NCBI GenBank assembly: GCA_944389265.1
Contig: CALXLS010000004.1
Span: 43,542-107,541, forward strand
DNA: 64,000 nucleotides
Origin: an uncultured Alphaproteobacteria bacterium
GTDB lineage: Bacteria > Pseudomonadota > Alphaproteobacteria > Rs-D84
Direction: 5' to 3'
The position numbers and the translations under genes were made by a program. Below, one piece after another: positions 52,791 through 62,307 of the stretch (position 1 is the first letter of the stretch; each line of letters starts with the position of its first letter). The notes beneath the pieces are model-generated. The model ran no database searches and was not told the DNA's origin. It was given only the letters and a program-made list of their open reading frames with translations.

Positions 52791-52851
52791 AAATTTGTTA
52801 AAAGTATTTATTTTTGCGCATATTTTTCTTTATCAAAAATGTATTTTATGT

Positions 52852-52875
52852 TATACTTAAACAATAAGTATGGAG
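52852..52875 (+). promoter_or_regulatory. -10 box and ribosome site of the large Cys-rich gene
   Basis: TATACT (52852-52857) and GGAG (52872-52875), the latter 8 nt before the ATG at 52884. These decide the start against an upstream ATG at 52839, which lies before the -10 box. Confidence 0.6.
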
Positions 52876-52883
52876 TGAGTCTA

Positions 52884-55800
52884 ATGAGTCTTCTGAAAAA
52901 AACAATGGGATTTATGGCTGCTTTCGGGGTTGTTCCGGCGGCTTTTGCATTGACGGCGCGTCCTAGTGTAATAGGTACCGCGTCTTCACGTATGCCAACG
53001 ATGACTGCTTATATTACAAGTGGCAGTACATCTTCGACAACATCATCACTGCTGGCAAACGCAGAATGTATCGAAGCATATACAAGTTGCTTAAAGGGTT
53101 CTGATGTTTGTGGTGCTAATTTTGAAGAATGTACAAATAAAACATTGTTCTTTTCGAAACGCCCATTGTGTGCAAGTACCTTGTTGCAATGTAGCACATC
53201 TGGTGTGAATTCTTTGTTTGGTACAAGTAATCAGACATTGTTTACTAACAAGAATTCTGACGGCGAATATGTCTACCCGACAGATGGTAGTGTTTTGGGG
53301 CAGTTGATTGAGGCTGCGTCCATTAGCAATCGTTTGGATACAAGTGACTGTGTCAGAAGATACACAAACTGTTTAAAGAAAGAAGATGTTTGTGGTACGG
53401 ACTTTGAATTGTGCACAAGCAATACGGAATTCAAAAAGCAGAAATTATTCTGTGAATCAACATTAGCGCGCTGCCAGGATGATGGGTTGAATGAATTGTT
53501 TGGTTCTACAAATACTTCGGCAAATCCTACAAGCAACAGCCGTATCGGTATTATGATTTCAGAAGGTGCGGCGTTGGCGGCAGTAAATGCGGTGTCTACT
53601 TGTTATAAGGTTGTTGACCAATGTTTCTTGAATGCGTGTGCATCAAATCCTTATAAGTGCAAGGAAGGCAGTTCTCAGGAAATTATAAAATATGTAGAAA
53701 ATGTAAATAGCACAGATGGTGCATTGGTAAGCACATCTACAAGTGATTTGGTTCAGACAACTGTTAGTCGTAGTGAAGTTTCTGGATTCTTGAAGAATGC
53801 TTGTTTGGATACAATTGGTGCCAACAAATATTGTTATGCAACATTTTTAGGCAATGGTGTTATGCCTACAAATTCACAGTTGCAGGATGAAGATAATAAA
53901 GATGCAATTTATTCAGAAGCGTATTCTTCACGTATGAATGATTCTATGCGTGCAAAGATTGATGATTTAATTGCGCAATTTGATAAAAAAGTAAAAGAAC
54001 GTTGCTCAGAAACAATTGTTTCTTGTGCTATGCGTACTTGTGGTGAAGGAAGTGGTGCGGCATGTTATGCGTCTGCATTTAATAGCGCGAATAAGGTAAA
54101 AGGTGTCACAAATCCTTCTACAATGGAGGGTATTAAACTCGGTTGTGAAGCGGTTGTAAATAATGATACTGCTTGCCAGTATGCAGCGGCTACATTCGAT
54201 AGTGTGACAGGTGCTTTGATATTTGAAGAAAATAGCATATTTGACAAGTTGTTTACTGCACCAGATGATGTAGATGCGTCAAATCCTGACCCGGTTGGTG
54301 CGGTTGCAACATTGAATGCAAGTTTGTCTACTTCTTATAATCAATCTGCATTAGACCAGATGAAGAAGCAGTGTCAATCTATTGCGACAAGTTGTGTAAA
54401 GTCTATGTGTGGTACAGATTATCAGAATTGTTATCGCAATCGTACAGATATATATTCAACTCTGACGAATACAGGTAATGATAGTTTTGATAGCAGCATG
54501 AACAAAGTTGGTGGTGTTTTAGACCATACAATTGTTTTGGGCTTGTGTTTGAACACAGTAAAGAACAATAGTGTATGTGAAGAACATATCAAGGCTGAAA
54601 TGGCGCGTAGTTCTGCAAATTCATCTTATACAGCGAATTCATGGGGCAGTGGTATTACAACTGTTCGTGAAGGTTGGTTAGATGCTGGTAATTACAGTAT
54701 TACGGCAGAAGTTCAAGATATTGATGCAGATGGAAATCTGTTGTGCACAACCGCTGATAACGGTGACGGTGTGACAGGTCGTTGTGACGATGCTAGTGGT
54801 CAGTATATATATCCAAAGATGGTTTCTCAGACAACATATGCACAGAATTTGGCTGAAAGACAAATCTTCCGTGATTTAATTGCGGATTTGGAAATGGAAG
54901 CGCAGGCAAAGTACAATGCGAAACTGACAAAGCAACAGAATATGTGTATGTCCAGCAATGCGGGTGGTATTGTCGGTAACAAAGATATGGGCAGTACATA
55001 TATGTGGGTAAAGTTGAAAAACAACAAAGTTCCTACAAATTATAGTGTTGCAGGTTTGGAAACCAAGGATTTCGTTGCAAGTAATGATTTGTATGGTTCA
55101 TTCTGCCGTATCCGTATAACAATTCAGTCTGATGATAAGAATATTCAGGATGCTATACGTGAAGGTAGTGATTGGTCAACTGCATACTTTGCAGCAGGAG
55201 ATACATTTACTTGTGGCAGTTGGATACCGTCAAGTGCATTGGAAGAAATTGGTAATGCAATTGCTGTAGAAAGCGTAGAAGGTAAAGCAGAATCACAAAG
55301 ACGTACACGTACATGGTTGACAGTATTGGGTGGGCTAGGTTCTGCAATTGGTGGTGGATACTTGTTTGATTCAATGCAAGATGGTGATTTCTTGGGTGGT
55401 TTAATAGGCAATTCAAGTTCTAAATCTGCTAGTGCAAACACAGTTAATACACAAAATGTAACAGAAGAATATGACAGAATCTTGGCTTATTATAAAGCAG
55501 AAACAGACGGTGCAAAAGCACTGACATATGGGGAAGCATTAATCACTTTGGCAACAAATGCAAAGGCTGCTTCTGCAAATATTGATTCTGCACGTAAGGC
55601 AGTGACAACAGCAGCTGGCTCGTTTGTAAAAGAGGACAATACTGTTGATACTGCGGCCAAGACAGCAGCAAAAACTGCGGCGAATAATGAATTGGATTCT
55701 TTGAAAAACGCAGTAAGTGTTGCAGCAGGCAGTGCTAATACAACACAAAATGCAGATGCAACAAAAGAAAATAGAACTCGTTCTTTGATTAACTTAGGCG

Positions 55801-55997
55801 GTGCAGTTGCTTCTGGTGTTGTTGGTACATTGATTGTAAATAAGTTGACTCGTGATATCCAAGATACCAATTTGGATTCTGCAGAAAAAGCGGCGTATAA
55901 TGAATGGATGGATAGTATCGGTAAACACATCCGCTGCTATATAGGTGCAGACGAGGTTGGTATGTATGGTGATATAATCAGCACCAGTATGGAATAA
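52884..55997 (+). CDS. Large exported Cys-rich protein with tandem repeats
   Basis: 1037 residues from the ATG at 52884. Signal peptide to about residue 22 (PAAFALTA). Two Cys-rich repeats follow, with parallel spacing: CIEAYTSCLKGSDVCGANFE and CVRRYTNCLKKEDVCGTDFE, about 95 residues apart and each ending in a C-x-STL-x-x-C element. More paired Cys occur to about residue 560 (for example AMRTCGEGSGAACYA, KSMCGTDYQNCYRNR). Near residues 800-830 lies a Gly-rich hydrophobic segment (VLGGLGSAIGGGYLF), then an Ala/Lys coiled coil, then a second hydrophobic segment near 975 (GGAVASGVVGTLIV). Possibly a surface-anchored protein. No known family recognised. Confidence 0.75.
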   Translation: MSLLKKTMGFMAAFGVVPAAFALTARPSVIGTASSRMPTMTAYITSGSTSSTTSSLLANAECIEAYTSCLKGSDVCGANFEECTNKTLFFSKRPLCASTLLQCSTSGVNSLFGTSNQTLFTNKNSDGEYVYPTDGSVLGQLIEAASISNRLDTSDCVRRYTNCLKKEDVCGTDFELCTSNTEFKKQKLFCESTLARCQDDGLNELFGSTNTSANPTSNSRIGIMISEGAALAAVNAVSTCYKVVDQCFLNACASNPYKCKEGSSQEIIKYVENVNSTDGALVSTSTSDLVQTTVSRSEVSGFLKNACLDTIGANKYCYATFLGNGVMPTNSQLQDEDNKDAIYSEAYSSRMNDSMRAKIDDLIAQFDKKVKERCSETIVSCAMRTCGEGSGAACYASAFNSANKVKGVTNPSTMEGIKLGCEAVVNNDTACQYAAATFDSVTGALIFEENSIFDKLFTAPDDVDASNPDPVGAVATLNASLSTSYNQSALDQMKKQCQSIATSCVKSMCGTDYQNCYRNRTDIYSTLTNTGNDSFDSSMNKVGGVLDHTIVLGLCLNTVKNNSVCEEHIKAEMARSSANSSYTANSWGSGITTVREGWLDAGNYSITAEVQDIDADGNLLCTTADNGDGVTGRCDDASGQYIYPKMVSQTTYAQNLAERQIFRDLIADLEMEAQAKYNAKLTKQQNMCMSSNAGGIVGNKDMGSTYMWVKLKNNKVPTNYSVAGLETKDFVASNDLYGSFCRIRITIQSDDKNIQDAIREGSDWSTAYFAAGDTFTCGSWIPSSALEEIGNAIAVESVEGKAESQRRTRTWLTVLGGLGSAIGGGYLFDSMQDGDFLGGLIGNSSSKSASANTVNTQNVTEEYDRILAYYKAETDGAKALTYGEALITLATNAKAASANIDSARKAVTTAAGSFVKEDNTVDTAAKTAAKTAANNELDSLKNAVSVAAGSANTTQNADATKENRTRSLINLGGAVASGVVGTLIVNKLTRDIQDTNLDSAEKAAYNEWMDSIGKHIRCYIGADEVGMYGDIISTSME

Positions 55998-56025
55998 AGA
56001 AGCGCCCGGTTGGGCGTTTCTTTTT
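55996..56025. terminator. Bidirectional terminator
   Basis: AAAGAAGCGCCC pairs with GGGCGTTTCTTT (one G-T), loop GGTT. It lies between the large Cys-rich gene and the convergent LRR/kinase-like gene. Confidence 0.85.
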
Positions 56026-56034
56026 ATTTGTTAT

Positions 56035-57810
56035 TTATCTTACTCGTTTTTGTAGTTCTGTTTTTAGATAATTTATTTTTTTATTAAGTATACCTTCAAT
56101 CATCAGTTCTTTTGACATATTTCTTTCTATAAAATCTGTGGCGGATTTTATTTGGTCCGAAGAATAATTTGTCAGTACATAAGAAAGTTCTTTCCAAGAA
56201 TGGTATAAAATTGTGTTTGCAATTTTTCTAATAGGAAGCGGTTGGTACCATCTTTCTTGATTTATATGAATAGACCCCAAGTCTATAAAAGTACGATTTA
56301 TACAATTACTAATAATATTTTCATCATATACAACGGCGCGTTTAAATTTTATATATTTGGTCTGAATATTTATTTGTTTTGGGATGTCTTCTGTAAATGG
56401 GTATATTAAATATATTTCGCCACGCTGATTACTAATACCTGCAGTAGAGATTTTTCTAAATTTTATATTCCCCGTATATTTTTTCCCGGATAGTAAAAAA
56501 GAATTTTGTAATTCTGTGTCATGTCCCCAAGAAGACATATAGTTGTACCCATTATCACAATGATATATTTTCCATACGTATTTTTTATCGCCCGGAATTT
56601 GCATGATGTAAGTTTTTGAAAAGTGACCTGCTGATAGATATTGTATTTCTATTGGTTGCTTTATAATTTTTGTTATGTTTTTTGCAAGTTTTTCCATTTC
56701 TTCTGGAAATATGCTTTTGACAGAAGAGGAATACATTTTTGATGACGCATTTTTTAATAGGTTGTGTAATTTTTGTGTGGCATCTCCATATTTTTCTTTT
56801 GGGAGATTACGTAACCAAGAAACAGGAAAAGCACCTGGGTTTTTGAACCCTGCAGAAACCATGTTTTGCATTTCTTTGTTAGAAATAGGGTGTTTTTTTA
56901 GTAGGTGTGTACAAGATTTGTTTAATGACTTTCTTTTTGGGGTAATAATTTTGATTAAGTCTTCCAAGCAGACATCAGTCAATTCGTCTAGATTTTGTTT
57001 TGCGTTCGGATATTTCTTCTGCATCAAAGATATATATTTTATATATTTAGGTAAATTTTTAAAAAAGCCTTTGATTAAAATATAATTATTCTTTTTTAAA
57101 GGTATTTTATTGTTTGTCAGCGTTTTGTCTAATGCAGAAACTAATATGGTTTCAATGTTTAAAGAATCATCTGTAATATTGTTTTTTGTTTTTGCCAACC
57201 ATATTTGTCGTTTAAATTCGTTGATTATTAAAAGTTGTTTTGCGCGTTTAAGTGCTTTTTCCAAAGATACTTCCATGGCACTTATTGTGGGTGTTTTTAT
57301 AATATAAAAAGTTCCACCGTTTATTTTATCGCCGTCAAAAGATATGTTTTGGACTGTGGTGACTTCTACATTTCCGATATTATGCTGGTTCTTTTTTAAA
57401 AAAGTATGAGTTTTAAAATTGTATATTTCATATTCGACAAGCGCGCCATCAGCATTTTTTCTAATTATTTTTTGTAAGTTGTTACAGGTGTAGAAGAAAA
57501 AGGTTATAAAATTCCCTTTCCACTTTCTGGCTACTTTTATAGTTTTTATGTTATCGCAACCAACGAAAGATTCAGAAGAAATAGTTTTTGTGTTTTCGCC
57601 GAAATAAATAGTTTCTAGGTTCTTGTTGTTGTTAAATGCGTTGTCAAAAATTTTTTTTACGCTTTCAGAAAAATAAATTGCTTTTAATTCAGGGCAATTT
57701 GTTAGAATATTAGAAGCGACAATTTGTACGCCTTCCGGAATGTGCAAAGCGCCATCGGAATCAAGGTCTTTAATATTTGCATCTGAAAGAACACCGTCTT
57801 GTATAATCAT
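56035..57810 (-). CDS. LRR (BspA-type) plus protein-kinase-like protein
   Basis: 591 residues from the ATG at 57810; the upstream TTG is inside the -35 box. There is no signal peptide. Residues about 10-85 form BspA/LRR_5 units (IPEGVQIVASNILTNCPELK, KKIFDNAFNNNKNLETIYFG, TKTISSESFVGCDNIKTIKV). The middle (about 150-350) is Lys-rich and helical. At about 380-410, YLSAGHFSKTYIMQI followed by YVWKIYH resembles a kinase glycine-rich loop and the beta3 Lys. NRTFIDLGSIHIN near 510 recalls a DFG-like acidic motif. The kinase assignment is tentative, based on motifs only. The lack of export signal, the promoter and the LRR start fit a secreted effector; inference. Confidence 0.6.
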   Translation of the reverse strand: MIIQDGVLSDANIKDLDSDGALHIPEGVQIVASNILTNCPELKAIYFSESVKKIFDNAFNNNKNLETIYFGENTKTISSESFVGCDNIKTIKVARKWKGNFITFFFYTCNNLQKIIRKNADGALVEYEIYNFKTHTFLKKNQHNIGNVEVTTVQNISFDGDKINGGTFYIIKTPTISAMEVSLEKALKRAKQLLIINEFKRQIWLAKTKNNITDDSLNIETILVSALDKTLTNNKIPLKKNNYILIKGFFKNLPKYIKYISLMQKKYPNAKQNLDELTDVCLEDLIKIITPKRKSLNKSCTHLLKKHPISNKEMQNMVSAGFKNPGAFPVSWLRNLPKEKYGDATQKLHNLLKNASSKMYSSSVKSIFPEEMEKLAKNITKIIKQPIEIQYLSAGHFSKTYIMQIPGDKKYVWKIYHCDNGYNYMSSWGHDTELQNSFLLSGKKYTGNIKFRKISTAGISNQRGEIYLIYPFTEDIPKQINIQTKYIKFKRAVVYDENIISNCINRTFIDLGSIHINQERWYQPLPIRKIANTILYHSWKELSYVLTNYSSDQIKSATDFIERNMSKELMIEGILNKKINYLKTELQKRVR

Positions 57811-57817
57811 GCAAATA

Positions 57818-57846
57818 ATAGTATATACAAAAAGATATTTTGTCAA
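57818..57846 (-). promoter_or_regulatory. Promoter of the LRR/kinase-like gene (leaderless)
   Basis: TTGACA (57841-57846), 17-bp spacer, TACTAT (57818-57823) on the minus strand, then 7 nt to the ATG at 57810. Confidence 0.75.
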
Positions 57847-57946
57847 ATCTTTTTTAAGGATAATTTTGTTGTGCGTTGGATTTATTGCGTGATTTTTATC
57901 TTTTCAGAGCATGTTTTTTATGCTAAAATTGATTTTAAGAGAGAAT

Positions 57947-60121
57947 ATGAAGAATATATCCAGATTTTTGCTAGTTGCTTTGGCATTAGTGTCTTCAGAT
58001 GCTGTTTCTGCACCTGTTGCAACTACGGCTGGCAGTAATTTGACTGCGTATAATCCGACATCGGGGTCTATAAATAATAATGTTTGGAATAATTTTGTAA
58101 ATGCTCGTTCGAATAGTACGGCAAACGCGCCAGCGGCAGATTTTGGTAATTGTAATGCGCTGATATTAAGGTGTGCACAACCAAAGTGTGCGACAGGTGG
58201 TTGTACAACACTAGAAATTGCGCGTCCCATTGTTTCTGGTTGTGTTGAATCTAATGAGTCGTGTAAAGAATATGGTGAAGATTTAATAGAATATATTTCT
58301 GCACAGATAGTTGCAAATTCTACTGCAAAAGCAAATCAGCAAGCGGCGGACGCTCAGGTTGCTGCGGCTCAGGCGGCGGCACAACAAAGTGCACAGCAGT
58401 TGCAACAAATGCAGGCACAGATGCAGCAAATGCAAACACAAATGCAGCAGCAGAATGCTGAAACAACTGCACAATTACAGGCAGCACTAGAGGAACAGAA
58501 ACAGTTAACTGCCCAGGCAATTGCACAAGCTAATACTAATACCGCACAACCAAGTACATCAGCTTCAACTTCTACAACAGCATCAAATAATTCAGATTCT
58601 GGTGGTTTGACCACAGCACAAAGTGTTGCTGCTTCATCTGGAGTGTCTGCAGATGTTATTGCGCGTGAACAGATTTCAGGGCAAATTTTATCAAAAATAG
58701 AAAATGCAGAAGTTGCGTTGAAAGAAGTAAAAGCAGCCATGAATACTGCGTTTGAATATGCTGGTTGTGATACGACGGGAAATAATTGTACTGGACCGAA
58801 AAGGGTAAAGACCTTTAAACAAAAGGCGATGAATTTCTTTGACCCATATAATAATGTTTTAGATGAGTTGTATGATGCCTTAATTTTAGCGCAATCTGTT
58901 GGGGTTGATATAACAGATATTTATATGATGCTGAACGGTACTTGCAATGTTTGGGGACAATATTTGTGTGGTCCTGGACAAGTAATGCATTATAATGGAA
59001 CAAATTGTGTAAATGGCAGGTCTGTATCTGTCACAACTGCAGAAGGTACGGTGCGTGGCGGTGCGCAGTGCGAAGTTGGACAGGTTGTTCCTATGTCGGA
59101 TGGTGGTTGTCAGTTGATAAAGATGTTAACTGATGAGGCAGAGGTTCAAAGGAATTGGCTGTATCCAGAAATGGGAACTATCGAAGGTGTGCAAGTTCGG
59201 GTAGGTTGCGCATCAGAAGCATTGGATAATTCTACATTATTCCGTAATCGTAAGAAGCAGGCGTCTATTGATATAGAGGTTTTACAGCGAATGATAGAAC
59301 AAGATGCGCCTGCTGTATTTGGTGGTAATCGGTTTGGACAGAATAAAAGTGCAGACCCAGATGGTGTAAAATATTGCGCAGTGAACGCGACAACTTTCCA
59401 AGATTTGCAGAAGTATGCCAGTTTAAAGCAATTACCAAATAAAGTATGTGTTCGTGATGATGATTTAGAAAGATTGTATACTTCTGACGGCAAGGTTGCA
59501 CAAGGTGATACTGGTGCAAGCACGCAAAGTGTAATGATGAAATGTTCTGCGTTGCAAGGTTATAATTACCTTAAGTGTGTATGTGATAATAGTTTAAGTA
59601 AGAATTCTCAGTGGGTGCCTGCAAAAGATGCCAAGAATGGCGAAGGTGAATGCACTTGTCCTGGTAGTGGTGAGTATTCCACATTTGATTATGAACGTGC
59701 AATGTGTGTAAATTCAAAAGGTGAATCAGCAGAAGATGCCAAGTATTTCACATATTTAGACGAAGGTGGTTTCAGAAAAGAATTTTGTGAAGATTATGCA
59801 GCAGATGGTGCAAAATGGAACAGCAGTTCTTTAACTTGTGATTGCAGCAAAATAAGTGATTCTGTAAAAAAATCTGCTTGTGAAATCATGACAGCGAAAG
59901 AAAGCGGTTCTTCCGTAATAAATACGACAGAGATTTCACGTAGTTGGGATTATGATAAGGGGTTGTGTGAATCTGCTGGTGGTACAATGATTGGTGATGA
60001 ATGTATGTGTGGTTTGAAAACTTTGGCTTATAATATGGGCTATAAATGTGAAAACGGTGTTATAAAGAATTTATTTTATTCAGGTAATTCCACAAAATTA
60101 TTAGAAGGTCTTTTGAAGTAA
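57947..60121 (+). CDS. Exported Cys-rich protein with Gln/Ala coiled coil
   Basis: 724 residues from the ATG at 57947 (an upstream in-frame start at 57911 is less likely). Signal peptide to about residue 23 (SSDAVSA). An N-terminal Cys cluster (about 60-105, ILRCAQPKCATGGCTTLEIA) precedes a Gln/Ala coiled coil (about 120-200) and a Ser/Thr linker. Cys-rich units follow from about residue 330 (TCNVWGQYLCGPGQVMHYNG, CEVGQVVPMSDGGCQLIKML) and near the C-terminus (CDCSKISDSVKKSACEI). The next gene starts directly after its stop. The overall plan (signal, Cys modules, coiled coil) resembles the gene at 52884, but no clear homology is claimed. Confidence 0.7.
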   Translation: MKNISRFLLVALALVSSDAVSAPVATTAGSNLTAYNPTSGSINNNVWNNFVNARSNSTANAPAADFGNCNALILRCAQPKCATGGCTTLEIARPIVSGCVESNESCKEYGEDLIEYISAQIVANSTAKANQQAADAQVAAAQAAAQQSAQQLQQMQAQMQQMQTQMQQQNAETTAQLQAALEEQKQLTAQAIAQANTNTAQPSTSASTSTTASNNSDSGGLTTAQSVAASSGVSADVIAREQISGQILSKIENAEVALKEVKAAMNTAFEYAGCDTTGNNCTGPKRVKTFKQKAMNFFDPYNNVLDELYDALILAQSVGVDITDIYMMLNGTCNVWGQYLCGPGQVMHYNGTNCVNGRSVSVTTAEGTVRGGAQCEVGQVVPMSDGGCQLIKMLTDEAEVQRNWLYPEMGTIEGVQVRVGCASEALDNSTLFRNRKKQASIDIEVLQRMIEQDAPAVFGGNRFGQNKSADPDGVKYCAVNATTFQDLQKYASLKQLPNKVCVRDDDLERLYTSDGKVAQGDTGASTQSVMMKCSALQGYNYLKCVCDNSLSKNSQWVPAKDAKNGEGECTCPGSGEYSTFDYERAMCVNSKGESAEDAKYFTYLDEGGFRKEFCEDYAADGAKWNSSSLTCDCSKISDSVKKSACEIMTAKESGSSVINTTEISRSWDYDKGLCESAGGTMIGDECMCGLKTLAYNMGYKCENGVIKNLFYSGNSTKLLEGLLK

Positions 60122-60892
60122 ATGAAATCGATAAAAAACATCTTTTCTGTATTTTCTGGTGCAGGGCGCGCGCTTGCGTTTGGTGGCGTGATTAGTACAT
60201 TGATGTTTGCATTACCTGCTTATTCTGCAACAGATAATGGTTGCAGTGATGATAATAACGACCGTATAACGCCAGAATTAGCATTATGCAGTACGCATGT
60301 TTATAATATTGGTTTGGTATCCAATCCGACTAATGATTCTGATAAACAGTTAATGCGTGATGTGGTCGCGTTAAAGACAACTATAATGACGCAGCAGTTA
60401 AAGAAGCAATATGACTTTTTAGAGGCGACAATAAGCCGCTTTAAAACTCAGTTGCAGAAAGCGGTTTTAACTGCGCAATTAGAGGCCGCAGGTGCACCAA
60501 GTTCGTCTTCTTCAAGCAGTTCTGCTTCCAGTGATAGAAATGTTGTTTTAATAGGTGCTGAAAATTGTTTGTTAAAATCTAGTACATCAGATGGTTTGTC
60601 TTGTATACAGAATAATATTCGTATAGTTTTGCAGGCAGTAAGTGCGGGTAATATTGGTGAAGCATATCGTCAGTTGCAGAAAGATTTAGAATTTGCCAGG
60701 GCGTATTCTATTAGCGGGGTTTTATATGATGCTAATAACAATAAATATACAAAACCAGAGGCGTGTACTAATTTGTCGGCACAACGTGATGCGGTAAATA
60801 ACTGTGCGTATGCATTAAATATCGCAGTTATGCAGGCAATAGAAGACCAGCAAAATAAATCGCGACAAAATACAAATACACAACAAAGATAA
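60122..60892 (+). CDS. Exported helical protein, partner of the previous gene
   Basis: 256 residues. The signal peptide ends in PAYSA near residue 37, giving a long n-region. The mature part starts with a Cys pair (NGCSDDNNDRITPELALCST). Helical stretches follow (KTTIMTQQLKKQYDFLEATI), then a poly-Ser linker near 135 and a second Cys pair (NCLLKSSTSDGLSCIQN). The C-terminus is a helical Gln/Asn-rich tail. It starts one base after the previous stop, so the two genes form an operon ended by the terminator at 60891. Function unknown. Confidence 0.7.
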   Translation: MKSIKNIFSVFSGAGRALAFGGVISTLMFALPAYSATDNGCSDDNNDRITPELALCSTHVYNIGLVSNPTNDSDKQLMRDVVALKTTIMTQQLKKQYDFLEATISRFKTQLQKAVLTAQLEAAGAPSSSSSSSSASSDRNVVLIGAENCLLKSSTSDGLSCIQNNIRIVLQAVSAGNIGEAYRQLQKDLEFARAYSISGVLYDANNNKYTKPEACTNLSAQRDAVNNCAYALNIAVMQAIEDQQNKSRQNTNTQQR

Positions 60893-60915
60893 AAACGCGC
60901 CTAGACGCGTTTTTT
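60891..60915 (+). terminator. Terminator after the exported operon
   Basis: AAAAACGCG/CGCGTTTTT (60891-60899 with 60906-60914) with a six-base loop, followed by T-tract. It overlaps the stop codon of the preceding gene. Confidence 0.85.
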
Positions 60916-60942
60916 TTGTTCCTTATAGAAGTTTTCATTAAT

Positions 60943-60971
60943 AAAAATCCCCACTTCTGCGGGGATTTTTT
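60943..60971 (-). terminator. Terminator of the convergent exported gene
   Basis: AAAAATCCCC pairs with GGGGATTTTT (60943-60952 with 60961-60970) around an 8-nt loop. On the minus strand it ends in a T-tract. Confidence 0.8.
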
Positions 60972-60986
60972 ACATGTCTATGTTTA

Positions 60987-62300
60987 TTATGGACATAGTT
61001 CTAATTGGTTCAACACATTCTGTACATCGTTGTTTACAGATACTGTTATTTCGCGCTGCAAACCATCGGTGTAAGTGTAGTAGAACTTTTCGTTCGCAAA
61101 CTCTGGCAATGCTTTATAAACATCTTTAAAAGGTGCCAGCATTGCTTCGAACCATTGGCGACCGCGGCATAAGCACCCGTTTCTAACATCTGCTACAACC
61201 GCTGCAGTAGAAGTATTTGGATATTTTGTATCTAGTTCTTCGTCTGTTGTCATAAGGCAACGCGCGCCGAACCCATAGAAGTTAGCATCATCTGCCAAGA
61301 ACTTATAAACCAGACCGTCTGTTGCGCCTGCTTTTTTAAGCGCGTAAGCCATACCGTCTGTGCAGCAAGCTTGTGCGGACTTCATTAGCATTTTGTAGCG
61401 TTCCAACAAAGGTGCTGCAACTGCTTCGTTTGCGGTAATTTCATCGTTGCAACGCGCAGCATTTATAAAATCGTTCATTTTGTCTGCGCGTATTTTCGGG
61501 CTACGTGGGGAAACTGTTTCGATAACAATTGGTTTCCTGCGCCATATTTCGCATTCTGTTTCTGTTTCAAAAGGACATCCGTCTGTACGACCGAAAGTGA
61601 CCTTGACAACTTCTGTTAGGTCTTGTGCCACATATTCTGGTTTCGGTGCAGGCAATTCAATTTTTTCAGAAACAGTCTCTGTGACAGTTTCGTCTGCACA
61701 ACCCCATAGATTTCCAGAAGGTTTTTTAGGGGATAGCAGTTCTTCTACGCGTGCGCGTGTTGCGGCAGCGTCGGCCATGTTCTGGCGATATAGTGCCATT
61801 ACATCAATGTTTTCTTGTTGTACAGTTGGTTGTTGTTGTGCAACAGGCATTGTTTGAACATCGCTTGCGTCACGAATATAAACTTCTGTCATTGGTTGCA
61901 AGAACCAATCTGTAAAATCTTTATATTTATAACTTGATATGGAATCGTCCCAAATAGGAACTCCGTCACGCCAATCGACAGTTTTATCATAACCACGTGG
62001 GTCATAGTCGCCTGCGGTACCGTCCCACACAGGTGGGCGTGTGTCTTCGGGGACTGGTTTAATTGATAACAATTTTACTTCCCGCATAGGGATTTGTTGA
62101 GCATAAACATATTCCACTGGTTGTGCGTATTCTGCGACAACGGGAACAGCTTGTGGCATTCCTAAAACCGTTGGTTCAGAAATGACCGGCATATTTATAG
62201 GTTCTATATTGCATTCTGGTCCCACACATTCTGATGCGAGTCCAGGGGTCGTCCCACACAAACAAAGCAGGGACGAAAAAATAATAATTCTGCTTTTCAT
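60987..62300 (-). CDS. Exported Cys-rich protein of unknown function
   Basis: 437 residues from the ATG at 62300; a longer upstream frame lies beyond the promoter. Signal peptide to about residue 23 (TTPGLASE). The N-terminal half is Pro/Val/Asp-rich and probably extended. The C-terminal half (about 255-437) has eight or more Cys: TDGCPFETETECEIWRR, AACCTDGMAYALKKA-like AQACCTDGMAYAL, and NGCLCRGRQWFEAML. No lipobox or TM segment is seen. It is convergent with the exported operon and divergent from the outer-membrane barrel gene. Family not recognised. Confidence 0.7.
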   Translation of the reverse strand: MKSRIIIFSSLLCLCGTTPGLASECVGPECNIEPINMPVISEPTVLGMPQAVPVVAEYAQPVEYVYAQQIPMREVKLLSIKPVPEDTRPPVWDGTAGDYDPRGYDKTVDWRDGVPIWDDSISSYKYKDFTDWFLQPMTEVYIRDASDVQTMPVAQQQPTVQQENIDVMALYRQNMADAAATRARVEELLSPKKPSGNLWGCADETVTETVSEKIELPAPKPEYVAQDLTEVVKVTFGRTDGCPFETETECEIWRRKPIVIETVSPRSPKIRADKMNDFINAARCNDEITANEAVAAPLLERYKMLMKSAQACCTDGMAYALKKAGATDGLVYKFLADDANFYGFGARCLMTTDEELDTKYPNTSTAAVVADVRNGCLCRGRQWFEAMLAPFKDVYKALPEFANEKFYYTYTDGLQREITVSVNNDVQNVLNQLELCP

Positions 62301-62307
62301 ACTTTGA

